From Candidatus Eiseniibacteriota bacterium (lineage in GTDB: Bacteria > Eisenbacteria > RBG-16-71-46), in assembly GCA_025360715.1 (NCBI GenBank), contig JANYBS010000052.1:1-58012 (forward strand): a stretch of DNA of 58,012 bases. The letters run 5' to 3'. This document shows, in pieces, positions 36,149 to 45,039 of the stretch. A program made the translations under genes and the position numbers. Below the pieces are notes generated by a model, which was given only the letters and a program-made list of their open reading frames with translations, searched no databases and was not told the DNA's origin. Numbering within the stretch: the first letter of the stretch is position 1; every line of letters begins with the position of its first letter.

Positions 36149-37483
36149 TCAATGTCGCAGTGAGAAGCGCATCAGGACGAGTGCCGCGCGCTTGGCATCG
36201 AGCGCGAGCGTAGGCAGGTCCGCGGTTTCTCCAACGGTGTGGCCACCGCGGCCCATGAGGCCCACACCGTCGATGGCCATGGGCGTGATCCCGCCGGTCC
36301 ACGATACATCTGCGGCGCCCGCGTTGCGGGGATCGGCGGCCGTGAGTGCGCCCGCGCCCAGGTCGCGGCTGGCCTCGTCGAAGCGCGCGAGCAACGCTCG
36401 GTTGCCGGCGCTGGGCGAGAGCGGCGGGTAGCCGTCGTCGAACTCGAGCGTTGCGCTCGTGTGGCTGCCGCTGCGCTGAACGATACGCAACATGGTCGCC
36501 TTCGCCCGTTCGCGCTGCTCGACTGAGATCGCGCGCAGGTCGCCCTTCACGAACGCGGTGTCGGCGACGATGTTCGCCTTGCCCGCGGCCTTGCCGCTGC
36601 TGGCGTCGCTCTGGTAGGTGAGCGACGTGCCGCCGAGCAGGAGTCCGGGATTGAGCGTGAGCAGCGGCTCGCCCGCGAGCGAGTCGCGGAAGGCGACCAG
36701 GATCCGCGCGGCTTCGTGGATGGCGCCAGAGCCCACTTCTTCGCGGCCGATCTGCGAACTGTGCGCGGTTTTCGAGTGAACCCGAAGTTGCCAATCGCTC
36801 GCGCCGCGCCGTGCGATCACGGGGGTGCGCGGGTCGCCGGCGCCATCCTCGAAGCCGATCGCCACATCGGCGCGGTGCGCGGCCTCGAGCAGGTCGGCGC
36901 GCGAGAGCGAGAACGGGCGGCCGGCGGCTTCTTCGTCGCCCGTGAATACGATCGTCACATCGAGCTTCTCGAGTTCGCGCGTGTCGGCCAGCGCGCGCAG
37001 CGCGAGCAGCATCACGACATCGCCGCCTTTCATGTCGCACACGCCGGGCCCGGTCGCGGTGGAGTCGTCCAGTCGCTGGAAGCGCTGGAAGGGGCTCGCA
37101 GGCTCGAAGACCGTATCGAGGTGCCCGATCAGTAGCACGCGCGGCGCACCCTTGGGCCCGTGCCGCTCGCCGATCAGGTGGCCGGCCCGTTCCCACGCGG
37201 AGCCGTCGACCCAGCGCGCGCGGAAGCCTAGCGCCGCGAGTTCAGGCGTGAGCATGCGGCCGACCTCGCGCACCCCTTCGGGATGGTAGGTGCCGCTGTT
37301 CACGTTGACGAGCTTCTCAAGCAACGCCAGAGACGCCGGCTGGTGGGCGTCCACCGCGGCGACCACGCGTCGCTCGGGTCCCGAGAGCGCGGCGAGAGCC
37401 GGGCGGGTGGGTGCGGCCGAAAGGGCGAGAGCGGCCAGAAGAAGGCCGCACAGAACCGTGGACTGCGAGCGGAATGGGCGCAT
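36149..37483 (-). CDS. Exported M20-family metallopeptidase, carboxypeptidase G2-like
   Basis: The 444-residue protein carries a signal peptide (LCGLLLAALALSAAPTRPALA). It has the di-zinc M20 motifs: H121-x-D123 in IGHLDTV, D150 in CDMKGGD, catalytic E184 and E185 in DEEAAG, and a late GRGGHTVGE histidine. The segment between residues about 235 and 350 is the dimerisation domain. Length and motif set fit the glutamate carboxypeptidase branch. Expected activity is release of C-terminal residues from peptides or folates in the periplasm. It is a single gene between the crotonase and the divergent DUF2911 gene. Confidence 0.87.
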   Translation of the reverse strand: MRPFRSQSTVLCGLLLAALALSAAPTRPALAALSGPERRVVAAVDAHQPASLALLEKLVNVNSGTYHPEGVREVGRMLTPELAALGFRARWVDGSAWERAGHLIGERHGPKGAPRVLLIGHLDTVFEPASPFQRFQRLDDSTATGPGVCDMKGGDVVMLLALRALADTRELEKLDVTIVFTGDEEAAGRPFSLSRADLLEAAHRADVAIGFEDGAGDPRTPVIARRGASDWQLRVHSKTAHSSQIGREEVGSGAIHEAARILVAFRDSLAGEPLLTLNPGLLLGGTSLTYQSDASSGKAAGKANIVADTAFVKGDLRAISVEQRERAKATMLRIVQRSGSHTSATLEFDDGYPPLSPSAGNRALLARFDEASRDLGAGALTAADPRNAGAADVSWTGGITPMAIDGVGLMGRGGHTVGETADLPTLALDAKRAALVLMRFSLRH

Positions 37484-37637
37484 CCGTGCAGTCTAGCCGA
37501 ACCGACTGCCGCTTCCGAACCGCGACCGGGGCCCCCCGTGCCGCGTTCGTGCTGGGCGGCCGGGCGCGCGCAGGCGCGAACGGCTACGCTGCGAGCGTTC
37601 GTTCCCCACTCCATTCACCACACCTTCGGGAGATCCC

Positions 37638-38795
37638 ATGCTCCGTCTTCGCATCGCTGCTGCCACCTTGATGGCGTTCGCGCTCGCGAGTCCTGCGTTC
37701 GCAGACGACTCCGCCAGTTTCGTCGTACGCTTGGGTGAGGACACCACGAGTGTCGAGCACTACACGCGCACCGCGAGCCAGGTCGTCATCGACCAGGTCG
37801 GCCGCGCGCCGCGCACGATGCACCGGCATTTCGTGTATGACTTCGACAAGGGTGCACTCACGGATCTGTCGGTGACGGTCGCGCCGCCGCTCGCGACGAC
37901 ACCGACGCAGACGATCTCCGGCAAGGTCGTCGGCGACTCGCTGCAGCTCGACATCAAGAACGGCGCCGCGCCCGCGATTTCGGTGCATGTGCGCTACACG
38001 CCCGGACTCGTCGTGGCGGCGAGTTCGAGTCCGTGGTCGGCGTACGAGAGCCAGACGATCAAGCTCGCGTCGTCCAAGAGTGACAGCCTGCGCACGAACA
38101 TGTACTTCCTGGGCGCGCAGGGCGTGAACTGGCTGAGCCTGCACAAGCTCGGTCGTGACTCGGTGAGCCTGATCAACGAGCACCAGGACCAGATGCATCT
38201 CAAGATCGACAAGACCGGCCGTATCCTGGGCGTGTTGCCGATCGCGGGTACGGGCAAGGTGAGCGCGCAGCGCGTGGAGAGCGTGGACCTGGACGCCCTC
38301 GCGGCGGGTTTCGCGGCGCGTGAGAAGCAGGGCGCGGGCATGGGTGCGCTTTCGACGCGCGACACCGTCAAGGTCGATGCGGGTGGCGCGAGCGTGTGGA
38401 TCGACTACGGCCGTCCGGCCAAGCGCGGCCGTGTGGTGTTCGGCGGCGTGGTGCCGTTCGGCGAGGTCTGGCGCACGGGCGCGAATGCGGCCACGCAGTT
38501 CAAGACCGACAAGGCGCTCGATTTCGGCGGCGTCACCGTCCCGGCCGGGTTCTACACGCTGTGGACCATCCCTTCGCCCAACGGCTGGAAGTTGGTCGTG
38601 AACAGCGAGACCGGTCAGTGGGGCACCGAGCACAAGGCGGAGAAGGATCTTTATACGATTCCGCTCACGGTGGGCGCGCGTGGCGAAACGGTGGAGCGGT
38701 TCACGATCGGCGTGCAGGCCAGCGGCTTGGGTGGCACGATCACGCTCGATTGGGACACCACGCGGGCGTCGGCGCCGTTCACGGTCAAGAACTAG
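37638..38795 (+). CDS. Exported DUF2911 protein
   Basis: The 385-residue protein begins with a signal peptide (AAATLMAFALASPAFA). GGGAG lies five bases before the ATG. Residues about 20-220 are beta-rich without a recognised family. Residues about 235-385 match DUF2911 (VWIDYGRPAKRGR, FGEVWRTGANAATQF, GVTVPAGFYTLWTIP). DUF2911 domains are secreted, beta-rich and of unknown activity, and are frequent in FCB and Acidobacteria genomes. The gene ends 15 bases before a very strong hairpin shared with the convergent lipoprotein gene. Confidence 0.82.
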   Translation: MLRLRIAAATLMAFALASPAFADDSASFVVRLGEDTTSVEHYTRTASQVVIDQVGRAPRTMHRHFVYDFDKGALTDLSVTVAPPLATTPTQTISGKVVGDSLQLDIKNGAAPAISVHVRYTPGLVVAASSSPWSAYESQTIKLASSKSDSLRTNMYFLGAQGVNWLSLHKLGRDSVSLINEHQDQMHLKIDKTGRILGVLPIAGTGKVSAQRVESVDLDALAAGFAAREKQGAGMGALSTRDTVKVDAGGASVWIDYGRPAKRGRVVFGGVVPFGEVWRTGANAATQFKTDKALDFGGVTVPAGFYTLWTIPSPNGWKLVVNSETGQWGTEHKAEKDLYTIPLTVGARGETVERFTIGVQASGLGGTITLDWDTTRASAPFTVKN

Positions 38796-38810
38796 TCTCG
38801 CAACGCAGGA

Positions 38811-38847
38811 CAACGGCCGGCTGCCCATCCTGGGCGGCCGGCCGTTG
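38811..38847. terminator. Bidirectional terminator hairpin between convergent genes
   Basis: A 17-bp stem (one G-T pair) around a 3-base loop links CAACGGCCGGCTGCCCA (38811-38827) to TGGGCGGCCGGCCGTTG (38831-38847). It sits midway between the stop codons of the DUF2911 gene (38795) and the lipoprotein gene (38865). Confidence 0.75.
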
Positions 38848-38864
38848 CGGTAACTCCAACAGGA

Positions 38865-39977
38865 CTACTTCAGCGCACATCCATAGAAGTAGTCATACGG
38901 ATTCGCGCCGTTGAGCGGCAGTACCGCCTTGTACGACGAGAACAGTACGGCGCCGTTGAGGAAGGTACAGAACACATCCTGCTGCGACGTGCCCGTCGTG
39001 GTGCGTAACGTGAACAGGCCATTGCACGGGTCGCTGATCTTGCCGGCGGCCACCAACGATGTGTCATCCGCGACCGGGACGAGAGTGCCGGCGGCAAGGA
39101 CCGTGCTGCCGGCGTCGGTGATCGTGACGTCGCCCGTGGACGTGAGCACGATCGTGCCGTTGCCCTGCGACGCCGTGCCAGTCTCCACGTTGCCCATGCC
39201 GGTGTGCGCGCCGGTCTTCTGGTAGAAGATCGCCTTGTAGGTGCCGGCGTTCGAGGCCACGAAGTCCTTGGACGCGGCTTTGATGAAGCTGAGGATCGCG
39301 CCGTTCTGCGTGTCGACGGCAAAGACGCCGTTCGGCGTGCCGAAGACGTAGTCGTAGCCGCCGCCGCCATCGGACAGGCGCATGAACGTGCCACCGGAAT
39401 CCGGCACGAACGGCGTCTGGTTGACCTGGTTGTTGTGGAACGCGGTCTGGCCGTTCATGGCGCCGAAGGGCCAGTACGAGGACACGTTCACATCGCCGGT
39501 GCCGTTGATGTTCACCGAGCCGAGCTCGATGCCACCAGCAGCCGTACGGAACTGCATGTAGTTGTACTGGTGGTTCTCGATCGTGGCCATGGAGATCGGC
39601 GAACTCTGCACCGCTGTGATCAGCGACGCTTCGTCATGATTCGGACCCGTCTTCGCAGCCTGGATCATCATCACGAAGTTCGGTACTTCGTATGCCGCAA
39701 CCAGATTGCCGGTCGGATCGGTAAGCGCGTACGTGCCGTCGGGATTCACGGTATAGGCGACCGTGGCGCTGTCCCCATTCGAGTGATTGTCGTAGTGGAT
39801 GGTGTGCGCGTTGGCATCGATCGCGATAGTCATGAAATCGCCGACAGACGCGGTGCCGTTGTAGGCGCGCGATGTGGGGATGGCGGTCGATGTCGTGGCT
39901 GGCTTTGTGACTTTCGAGGAACAGCCGCTCAGGGCGATCAGCGTGACGGTGGCGCAGAGCATCAGGTTCTTCGTCAT
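38865..39977 (-). CDS. Lipoprotein, function unknown
   Basis: I placed the start at the ATG at 39977, which has GAGGAGG six bases upstream. The frame reads seven codons further to 39998. A lipobox LSGC follows a 14-residue hydrophobic stretch (LMLCATVTLIALSGC), so the product is a lipid-anchored envelope protein of about 370 residues. The mature part is beta-rich and Gly/Thr/Asn-rich (SVGDFMTIAIDANAHTIHYDNH, GGGGYDYVFGTPNGVFAVD) and ends in a Cys-containing segment. I do not recognise a specific family. Confidence 0.68.
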   Translation of the reverse strand: MTKNLMLCATVTLIALSGCSSKVTKPATTSTAIPTSRAYNGTASVGDFMTIAIDANAHTIHYDNHSNGDSATVAYTVNPDGTYALTDPTGNLVAAYEVPNFVMMIQAAKTGPNHDEASLITAVQSSPISMATIENHQYNYMQFRTAAGGIELGSVNINGTGDVNVSSYWPFGAMNGQTAFHNNQVNQTPFVPDSGGTFMRLSDGGGGYDYVFGTPNGVFAVDTQNGAILSFIKAASKDFVASNAGTYKAIFYQKTGAHTGMGNVETGTASQGNGTIVLTSTGDVTITDAGSTVLAAGTLVPVADDTSLVAAGKISDPCNGLFTLRTTTGTSQQDVFCTFLNGAVLFSSYKAVLPLNGANPYDYFYGCALK

Positions 39978-40228
39978 GGGTACCTCCTCTGGCGGCAAGT
40001 CTCGGCTGCGGCGAGGAGCACTTGAGCGTTACCGGGCAGCATCGTTTCGGCCTGGGGGCCCAACCGGCCGGGGAAGTCCCGGTATACCGGAGGGATGGCG
40101 GGCAGCAGGGGGCGATAGGGGAATACCCTGCGCGGATGTAGACTGCCGGGGGCACCCCCCCCCGCTTTCGCGACCTTCGCCCGTCTGCTCTTGGGTCGCG
40201 AGCAAGGCCACTTTCAGCTGGGGATCCC

Positions 40229-42148
40229 ATGAACGCTGCCCTATTGCTCGCGATCGTGATGTCGACGCTGAATTTCACGAACGCGATGCTGCACATGGTG
40301 ATCTCGCGCGCACCCGGCTGGCGCTCAGCGCGGGCCTTCGCGCTGATCGCGCTGACGGCGGCGTTCTATAGCGCCACCAATGTGGTAAGCGACCTGCCCG
40401 GCTTTTCGGTGCACACGTATTTGTGGGCGGCGCGCCTGGGGTACTTCTTCGCCAACCTGCACGTGATGTCGTGGTACCCGTTCGCCTGGGGCGGCTCTGA
40501 GATGCGCTGGGATGCGATCCCGACGCGGCGCAAGCGGGTCGTCGGCGCCTTCGCAGTGATCGGTGTCTTCTTCCTGATCACCGGTCTGCATATGCGAGAG
40601 GTGATGGCGCCCGTCGAAGTAAGGTGGGCGCATATCACTTATCACTACATGCAGACCACGAGGCTCGGGGACCTCTACGGCTTGCTGATCGCGGTCATGC
40701 TTTTGGACCCGTGTGTCCGCCTCTGGCAGCGCATGCTCGCGGGCGAGAAGGGGCTATGGCTGATCGCTGCCGGGTTCGTGATCTTCTTCATGTGTGCATT
40801 CATCGAGATGCTCGTCGTGAATGGCGTCATCGTATTCGTGACGCCCGGTGACGTGGGTTTCCTTGCGGTTGTGGTGCCGACGTCGGTGATCGTGCTGCGT
40901 CGTTTCATCGATGATGCGAACCGCCTGAACACACTCACCGGGCGCCTCGAGATCGAAGTGCACGATCGCACCGCCGAGCGCGACCGTGCTGAAGCCGCGT
41001 TGCTCGAGTCCGAAAGGCTCGCGGCGCTGGGGCGGCTCGCCGCTGGTGTCGGGCACGAGATCAACAATCCGCTCACGTACCTGCAACTTTCGCTCGCGCG
41101 AGTGGGCGAACATCTCGATGCGACGCGCGCGCCGGAGCCCGTGCGCGACGCCCTGGCCGATGCCCTGGATGGTTCCTGGCGCGTGCAGAAGGTGGTCGAG
41201 GGCCTGCGCACGTACTCGCGCCGTCATGAGGCCCGCCGTGAAATCGATCCGCGCGAAGCGGTTCACGCCGCACTCAAGGTCGCCGGTCCGCACCTGCGCC
41301 ACGCTGCCGACGTGAAGCTCGTGCTCGAGCCCACGCCCTACGTACTCGCCGACGAGCCGCGTCTCGTGCAGGCCCTCGTGAACCTGCTTGTGAACGCCTC
41401 TCAGGCTTTGAGCGGTCGCGAAAAGGGGGGGCGGATCGACGTGCGCACGTGCGTGATGGTCGATGGCAGCGTGGCGATCGAGGTTGCCGACGACGGACCG
41501 GGCATCCCCGATACACAGCGCGCCCGGCTTGCGGAGCCCTATTTCACGACGCGCGCGCAGGACGGCGGCCTGGGCCTGGGGCTTTTCGTCACACGCGGCA
41601 TCGTGGATGCGCATGATGGCCGGCTGGTCTTCGACGTGCCGCCAGGTGGCGGAACGCTTGCACGGATCGAGCTTCCAGCACTCGCGACGTCGCCGCCGGT
41701 CGCTTCGGCCGCGAGCCATAGCCGGGTGCCCGTGGTCACGGGGGGCGGCCCGCCGCCGCCCGAGGGAGGCGCACCGCTATTGCTCATCGACGACGAGCCC
41801 ATCGTCCTGCGCCTGCTGGCCACCGTGCTCGAATCCGAATGGGACGTGGTCTCGGCTGCGGACGCCGACGAGGCGCTCCGTCTGCTCGGCACGCGTTCCT
41901 TCGAACGCATCTTGTGCGACCTGATGCTTCCCGGCATGAGCGGTATGGAACTCGCCGACCGCATCGCCGCCATTGATCCCGATCTGCGCCGGCGCATGGT
42001 GTTTCTCACGGGCGGCGCGGTCACCGCGGACGCCCAAGCGTTCCTGAGCCGCGAAGATGTCGTGCACCTGATGAAGCCGGTCGACATCGTGCAATTGCGC
42101 GCTGTCCTGCGCGCTGCGCTGCCAGTGGTGGCGGAAGGAACGGCCTGA
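40229..42148 (+). CDS. Membrane hybrid histidine kinase with C-terminal receiver domain
   Basis: The 639-residue protein has about seven hydrophobic segments in residues 1-225 with no large periplasmic loop, so it probably senses within the membrane. A coiled-coil linker (LEIEVHDRTAERDRAEAALLESERL) leads to the HisKA domain with phosphorylated H276 in GVGHEINNP. The ATPase domain shows N (LVNLLVNASQAL, 383-394), G1 (ADDGPGIP) and G2 (GGLGLGLF) boxes. A receiver follows after a Pro/Gly-rich linker, with D564 in CDLMLPGMSG and HLMKP near the end. The output partner is not adjacent. GGGGA lies five bases before the ATG. Confidence 0.9.
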   Translation: MNAALLLAIVMSTLNFTNAMLHMVISRAPGWRSARAFALIALTAAFYSATNVVSDLPGFSVHTYLWAARLGYFFANLHVMSWYPFAWGGSEMRWDAIPTRRKRVVGAFAVIGVFFLITGLHMREVMAPVEVRWAHITYHYMQTTRLGDLYGLLIAVMLLDPCVRLWQRMLAGEKGLWLIAAGFVIFFMCAFIEMLVVNGVIVFVTPGDVGFLAVVVPTSVIVLRRFIDDANRLNTLTGRLEIEVHDRTAERDRAEAALLESERLAALGRLAAGVGHEINNPLTYLQLSLARVGEHLDATRAPEPVRDALADALDGSWRVQKVVEGLRTYSRRHEARREIDPREAVHAALKVAGPHLRHAADVKLVLEPTPYVLADEPRLVQALVNLLVNASQALSGREKGGRIDVRTCVMVDGSVAIEVADDGPGIPDTQRARLAEPYFTTRAQDGGLGLGLFVTRGIVDAHDGRLVFDVPPGGGTLARIELPALATSPPVASAASHSRVPVVTGGGPPPPEGGAPLLLIDDEPIVLRLLATVLESEWDVVSAADADEALRLLGTRSFERILCDLMLPGMSGMELADRIAAIDPDLRRRMVFLTGGAVTADAQAFLSREDVVHLMKPVDIVQLRAVLRAALPVVAEGTA

Positions 42149-42156
42149 GCAGCGGA

Positions 42157-45018
42157 CTAACCCTGCCGGCCGGAGTCCTTGGGCTGCACGAACTGCCATC
42201 CGAAGCGCCCCTTGATGCACAGGTTGCCCAGCGTGATGGCGTTATCGAGCGGTGAGGTGGCCTTCACCAAACGGCCGTCCTGCGCGTGCAGGCGCAGCGT
42301 GCAGCCCACGCCGCAATAGGGGCAGATCGTGTCGGTCTGCGTCTGCTTCTGCTCGTCCCACGCTTGCGTGGCACGCAGGTCGAACTCCGTCTTGGCCATG
42401 AGCGCGCCGGTGGGGCAGACCGCGATGCAGTTGCCGCAGTAGACACACGCCGAGTCATCGAGCGGCGCGTTCAATTCGGTCGAGATGCGCGCATCGAAGC
42501 CGCGTCCGGCGACCGCGATCGCGAACGTGTTCTGGTGGTCCTCGCCGCACGCCTCGACGCATTTATAGCAAAGCACGCACTTCGAGTAATCGCGCACGTA
42601 GAGGTCGTTGTCGATCTTCACGCCCTGCGCGACCGTGGCCGCGAAGCGCGGATCGGGCGGCGCGTGATGTCCGGCCACCGCTGCATCGCGGTCACTCGCG
42701 GGCGCGGCATCGCCGTAGCGCGACGGCTTGCACTGGTATTCGTCGATGAGTTCGGCGAGTCCGGGTGCGGTAGACAAGTCCACGGAACTGGCGAGCATCT
42801 CGAGCACCATGCGGCGCGCGCGCACCACGCGCTCGGAGCGCGTGTGCACCTTCATGCCCTGCTCGACCTTACGTGAGCAGCTGGGCGCGAGCACGCGGCC
42901 GCCCTCGACCTCGACCACGCACAGCCGGCAGGCGTTCACCGGCGCGAGTGTCTCGAGATAGCAGAGCGTGGGGATCGTGAGCCCCGCCTGCTTGCAGGCA
43001 TCGAGGATGGTCGCTGCGGGCGCGACCGTCACATCGCGGCCGTCGATGCTCACGCTCACGCGGCCTGCTTCTTTGGCAGCAGGCGCTGGCGAGGGCGGCG
43101 TGGCGGCTGCAGGCGCGGCTGCCGCCTTGTCGCCGAATAAGCCCAGACGCTGGATCGCCGATTCGACCACCGCGTAGGCGGTCTGGCCCAAGCCGCAGAT
43201 GCTCGCATCGCGCATGCCCTGGCCGACCTCGGAGATCAGCACCAGCTCATCTTGCACGCTACCGCGCGCACAGCCCTTTGAGAGCCGGTGCAGTGCCTCC
43301 TCCTGGCGCACGGTGCCCACGCGGCACGGCACGCATTGGCCGCACGACTCGTCGCGGAAGAACGCGGCGATGCGCAGCACGGCGTCCATCACGTCGGCGG
43401 TGTCGTCGAAGACCACGACCACGCCGGAGCCCAGTGTGGTGTTCGCGGCGCGCGCATCTTCCATGGTGAGCGGCAGGTCGATCTCATCGGCGCGCAGGAA
43501 CGTGCCGGCCGCGCCGCCCATGAGGATCGCCTGCAGGCTGCGGCCGGCGGGAAGTCCGCCCGCAAGCGCGAGCAACGCTCGTAGCGTGGTGCCGAAGGGG
43601 ACTTCATACACGCCGGGCCTCTGGACATTGCCGCTCAGGCAGAAGAGCCGCGTGCCGGTGGACTGCTTCGTGCCCACTTGCGCGAACGCTTCGCCGCCAC
43701 GCAACAGGATCGGCAGCACGTTCGCAAGCGTCTCGACGTTGTTCACGACCGTGGGCATGCCGAACAGGCCCTGCTCCACGGGGAAGGGCGGCTTGCTGCG
43801 CGGTTCGCCACGATAGCCCTCGATGGACTCGAAGAGCGCGGTTTCCTCGCCGCAGATATAGGCGCCCGAGCCGCGGCGGATCTCGATATCGAACGCGAAC
43901 AGCTTCCCGGCGGGCGCGCCGGCGATGTTCGCGCCCAGCAGGCCGGCCGCGCGCGCCGTGTCGATGGCGTGCTGCATGCGCTCGTGCGCCAGCGGATATT
44001 CCGCGCGCACATAGAGGAAGCCCTTCGAGCAGCCGGTCGCGAACGCCGCGATGGTCATGCTCTCGACGATCGCGAAGGGATCGCCGCACAGCAGGACGCG
44101 GTCCTTGAACGTGCCGGGCTCGGATTCGTCGGCGTTGCATACCAGAAAATGCGGCGTGGCCTGCTGCTGGCGCACGGCGTCCCATTTGCGGCCGGTGGGG
44201 AAGGCGGCGCCGCCGCGGCCGACCAAGCCCGCACGAGTCACTTCAAGAATCACGCCCTCGGCGCCCAGCTCGAACGCTCGCGCGAGCGCGGCATAGCCGC
44301 CCGCGGCGCGATACGCGTCGAGGCTCGTGGGATCGGCGACGCCCACGCGCGCGAGCAGCGACAGCGCCGCATCGCCGCGCTGCGGTAACGCGATCGTGCC
44401 CGAGGCGTCGGCCGCCGGGATGCCACCTTGCACGAGCAGGCGGATGCTCTCGGCGCTCACCCCGCCTTGCAGCGACTCGAGCGGTTGGGTACCGGCTTCG
44501 ACCACGAGCGCTGCGGGTGCCGCGTCGCACAGGCCCAGACAGGGCGAGTGCATCCACGCAGGGCCGCGTTCCGTGAGCACTTCGTGGTCCGTGGGTGCCG
44601 CGTGCGGCAGCGCGGGCCCGAGCGTGCGCTCGAGTTGTTCGCAGAGACCCTTCGCGCCGCGCGCACGGCACGCCACGTCGTCGCACACGTGCACCACGCG
44701 GCGCGGGCGCGGCGACGTGGCGAGCTGCGCGTAGAATGTGGCGACCGACCAGGCTTCCGCGGGCGGGATGTTCAGCCGCTCGCAGACGTGGTTGAGCCCG
44801 CCCTCGCTGATCCAGCCCACGCGCAGTTGCAGCGCCTGCAGCGCGGGCAGCAGCAGGTGCCGGCGGTCGCGCTGCGACTTGCCGCCTGCGGCCGTGAAGC
44901 GGTCACGCCCATCCTTGCGTTCGCCCCCATCCCAGCTGGACGCGGGCGCGCCCAGCAGCTTCTCGACTGCATCGCGTTCGTCGGCGCTGGGTTCAGCCTG
45001 CAGCAGTCGGATGTCCAC
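42157..45018 (-). CDS. NAD-linked formate dehydrogenase electron-transfer fusion (FdsG-FdsB-FdsA N-terminal domains)
   Basis: The 953-residue protein joins several modules. NuoE/FdsG-like thioredoxin-fold [2Fe-2S] comes first (C112, C117, C160, C164). NuoF/FdsB-like NADH/FMN domain follows (GRGGAAFPTGRKW at 268-280, CNADESEPGTFKDR at 294-307), with its [4Fe-4S] (C559, C562, C565, C608). A [2Fe-2S] ferredoxin (C686, C697, C700, C714) and two [4Fe-4S] sets (C814-C824, C858-C868) come next. The C-terminal Mo-enzyme [4Fe-4S] domain has C899, C902, C906, C934 and K936. The NuoG-type His-Cys3 cluster site is absent: its place reads MLASSVDLSTAPGL. The start is GTG with AAGGA upstream. It lies 21 bases after the catalytic gene. 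It moves electrons between the Mo centre and NAD. Confidence 0.88.
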   Translation of the reverse strand: MDIRLLQAEPSADERDAVEKLLGAPASSWDGGERKDGRDRFTAAGGKSQRDRRHLLLPALQALQLRVGWISEGGLNHVCERLNIPPAEAWSVATFYAQLATSPRPRRVVHVCDDVACRARGAKGLCEQLERTLGPALPHAAPTDHEVLTERGPAWMHSPCLGLCDAAPAALVVEAGTQPLESLQGGVSAESIRLLVQGGIPAADASGTIALPQRGDAALSLLARVGVADPTSLDAYRAAGGYAALARAFELGAEGVILEVTRAGLVGRGGAAFPTGRKWDAVRQQQATPHFLVCNADESEPGTFKDRVLLCGDPFAIVESMTIAAFATGCSKGFLYVRAEYPLAHERMQHAIDTARAAGLLGANIAGAPAGKLFAFDIEIRRGSGAYICGEETALFESIEGYRGEPRSKPPFPVEQGLFGMPTVVNNVETLANVLPILLRGGEAFAQVGTKQSTGTRLFCLSGNVQRPGVYEVPFGTTLRALLALAGGLPAGRSLQAILMGGAAGTFLRADEIDLPLTMEDARAANTTLGSGVVVVFDDTADVMDAVLRIAAFFRDESCGQCVPCRVGTVRQEEALHRLSKGCARGSVQDELVLISEVGQGMRDASICGLGQTAYAVVESAIQRLGLFGDKAAAAPAAATPPSPAPAAKEAGRVSVSIDGRDVTVAPAATILDACKQAGLTIPTLCYLETLAPVNACRLCVVEVEGGRVLAPSCSRKVEQGMKVHTRSERVVRARRMVLEMLASSVDLSTAPGLAELIDEYQCKPSRYGDAAPASDRDAAVAGHHAPPDPRFAATVAQGVKIDNDLYVRDYSKCVLCYKCVEACGEDHQNTFAIAVAGRGFDARISTELNAPLDDSACVYCGNCIAVCPTGALMAKTEFDLRATQAWDEQKQTQTDTICPYCGVGCTLRLHAQDGRLVKATSPLDNAITLGNLCIKGRFGWQFVQPKDSGRQG

Positions 45019-45039
45019 GGGGCGATTTCCTTGTCGGCG

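Noticed and set aside
40152-40162. Run of nine C residues upstream of the hybrid histidine kinase
   Set aside because: It lies in non-coding DNA and shows no other feature; possible sequencing-prone homopolymer only.
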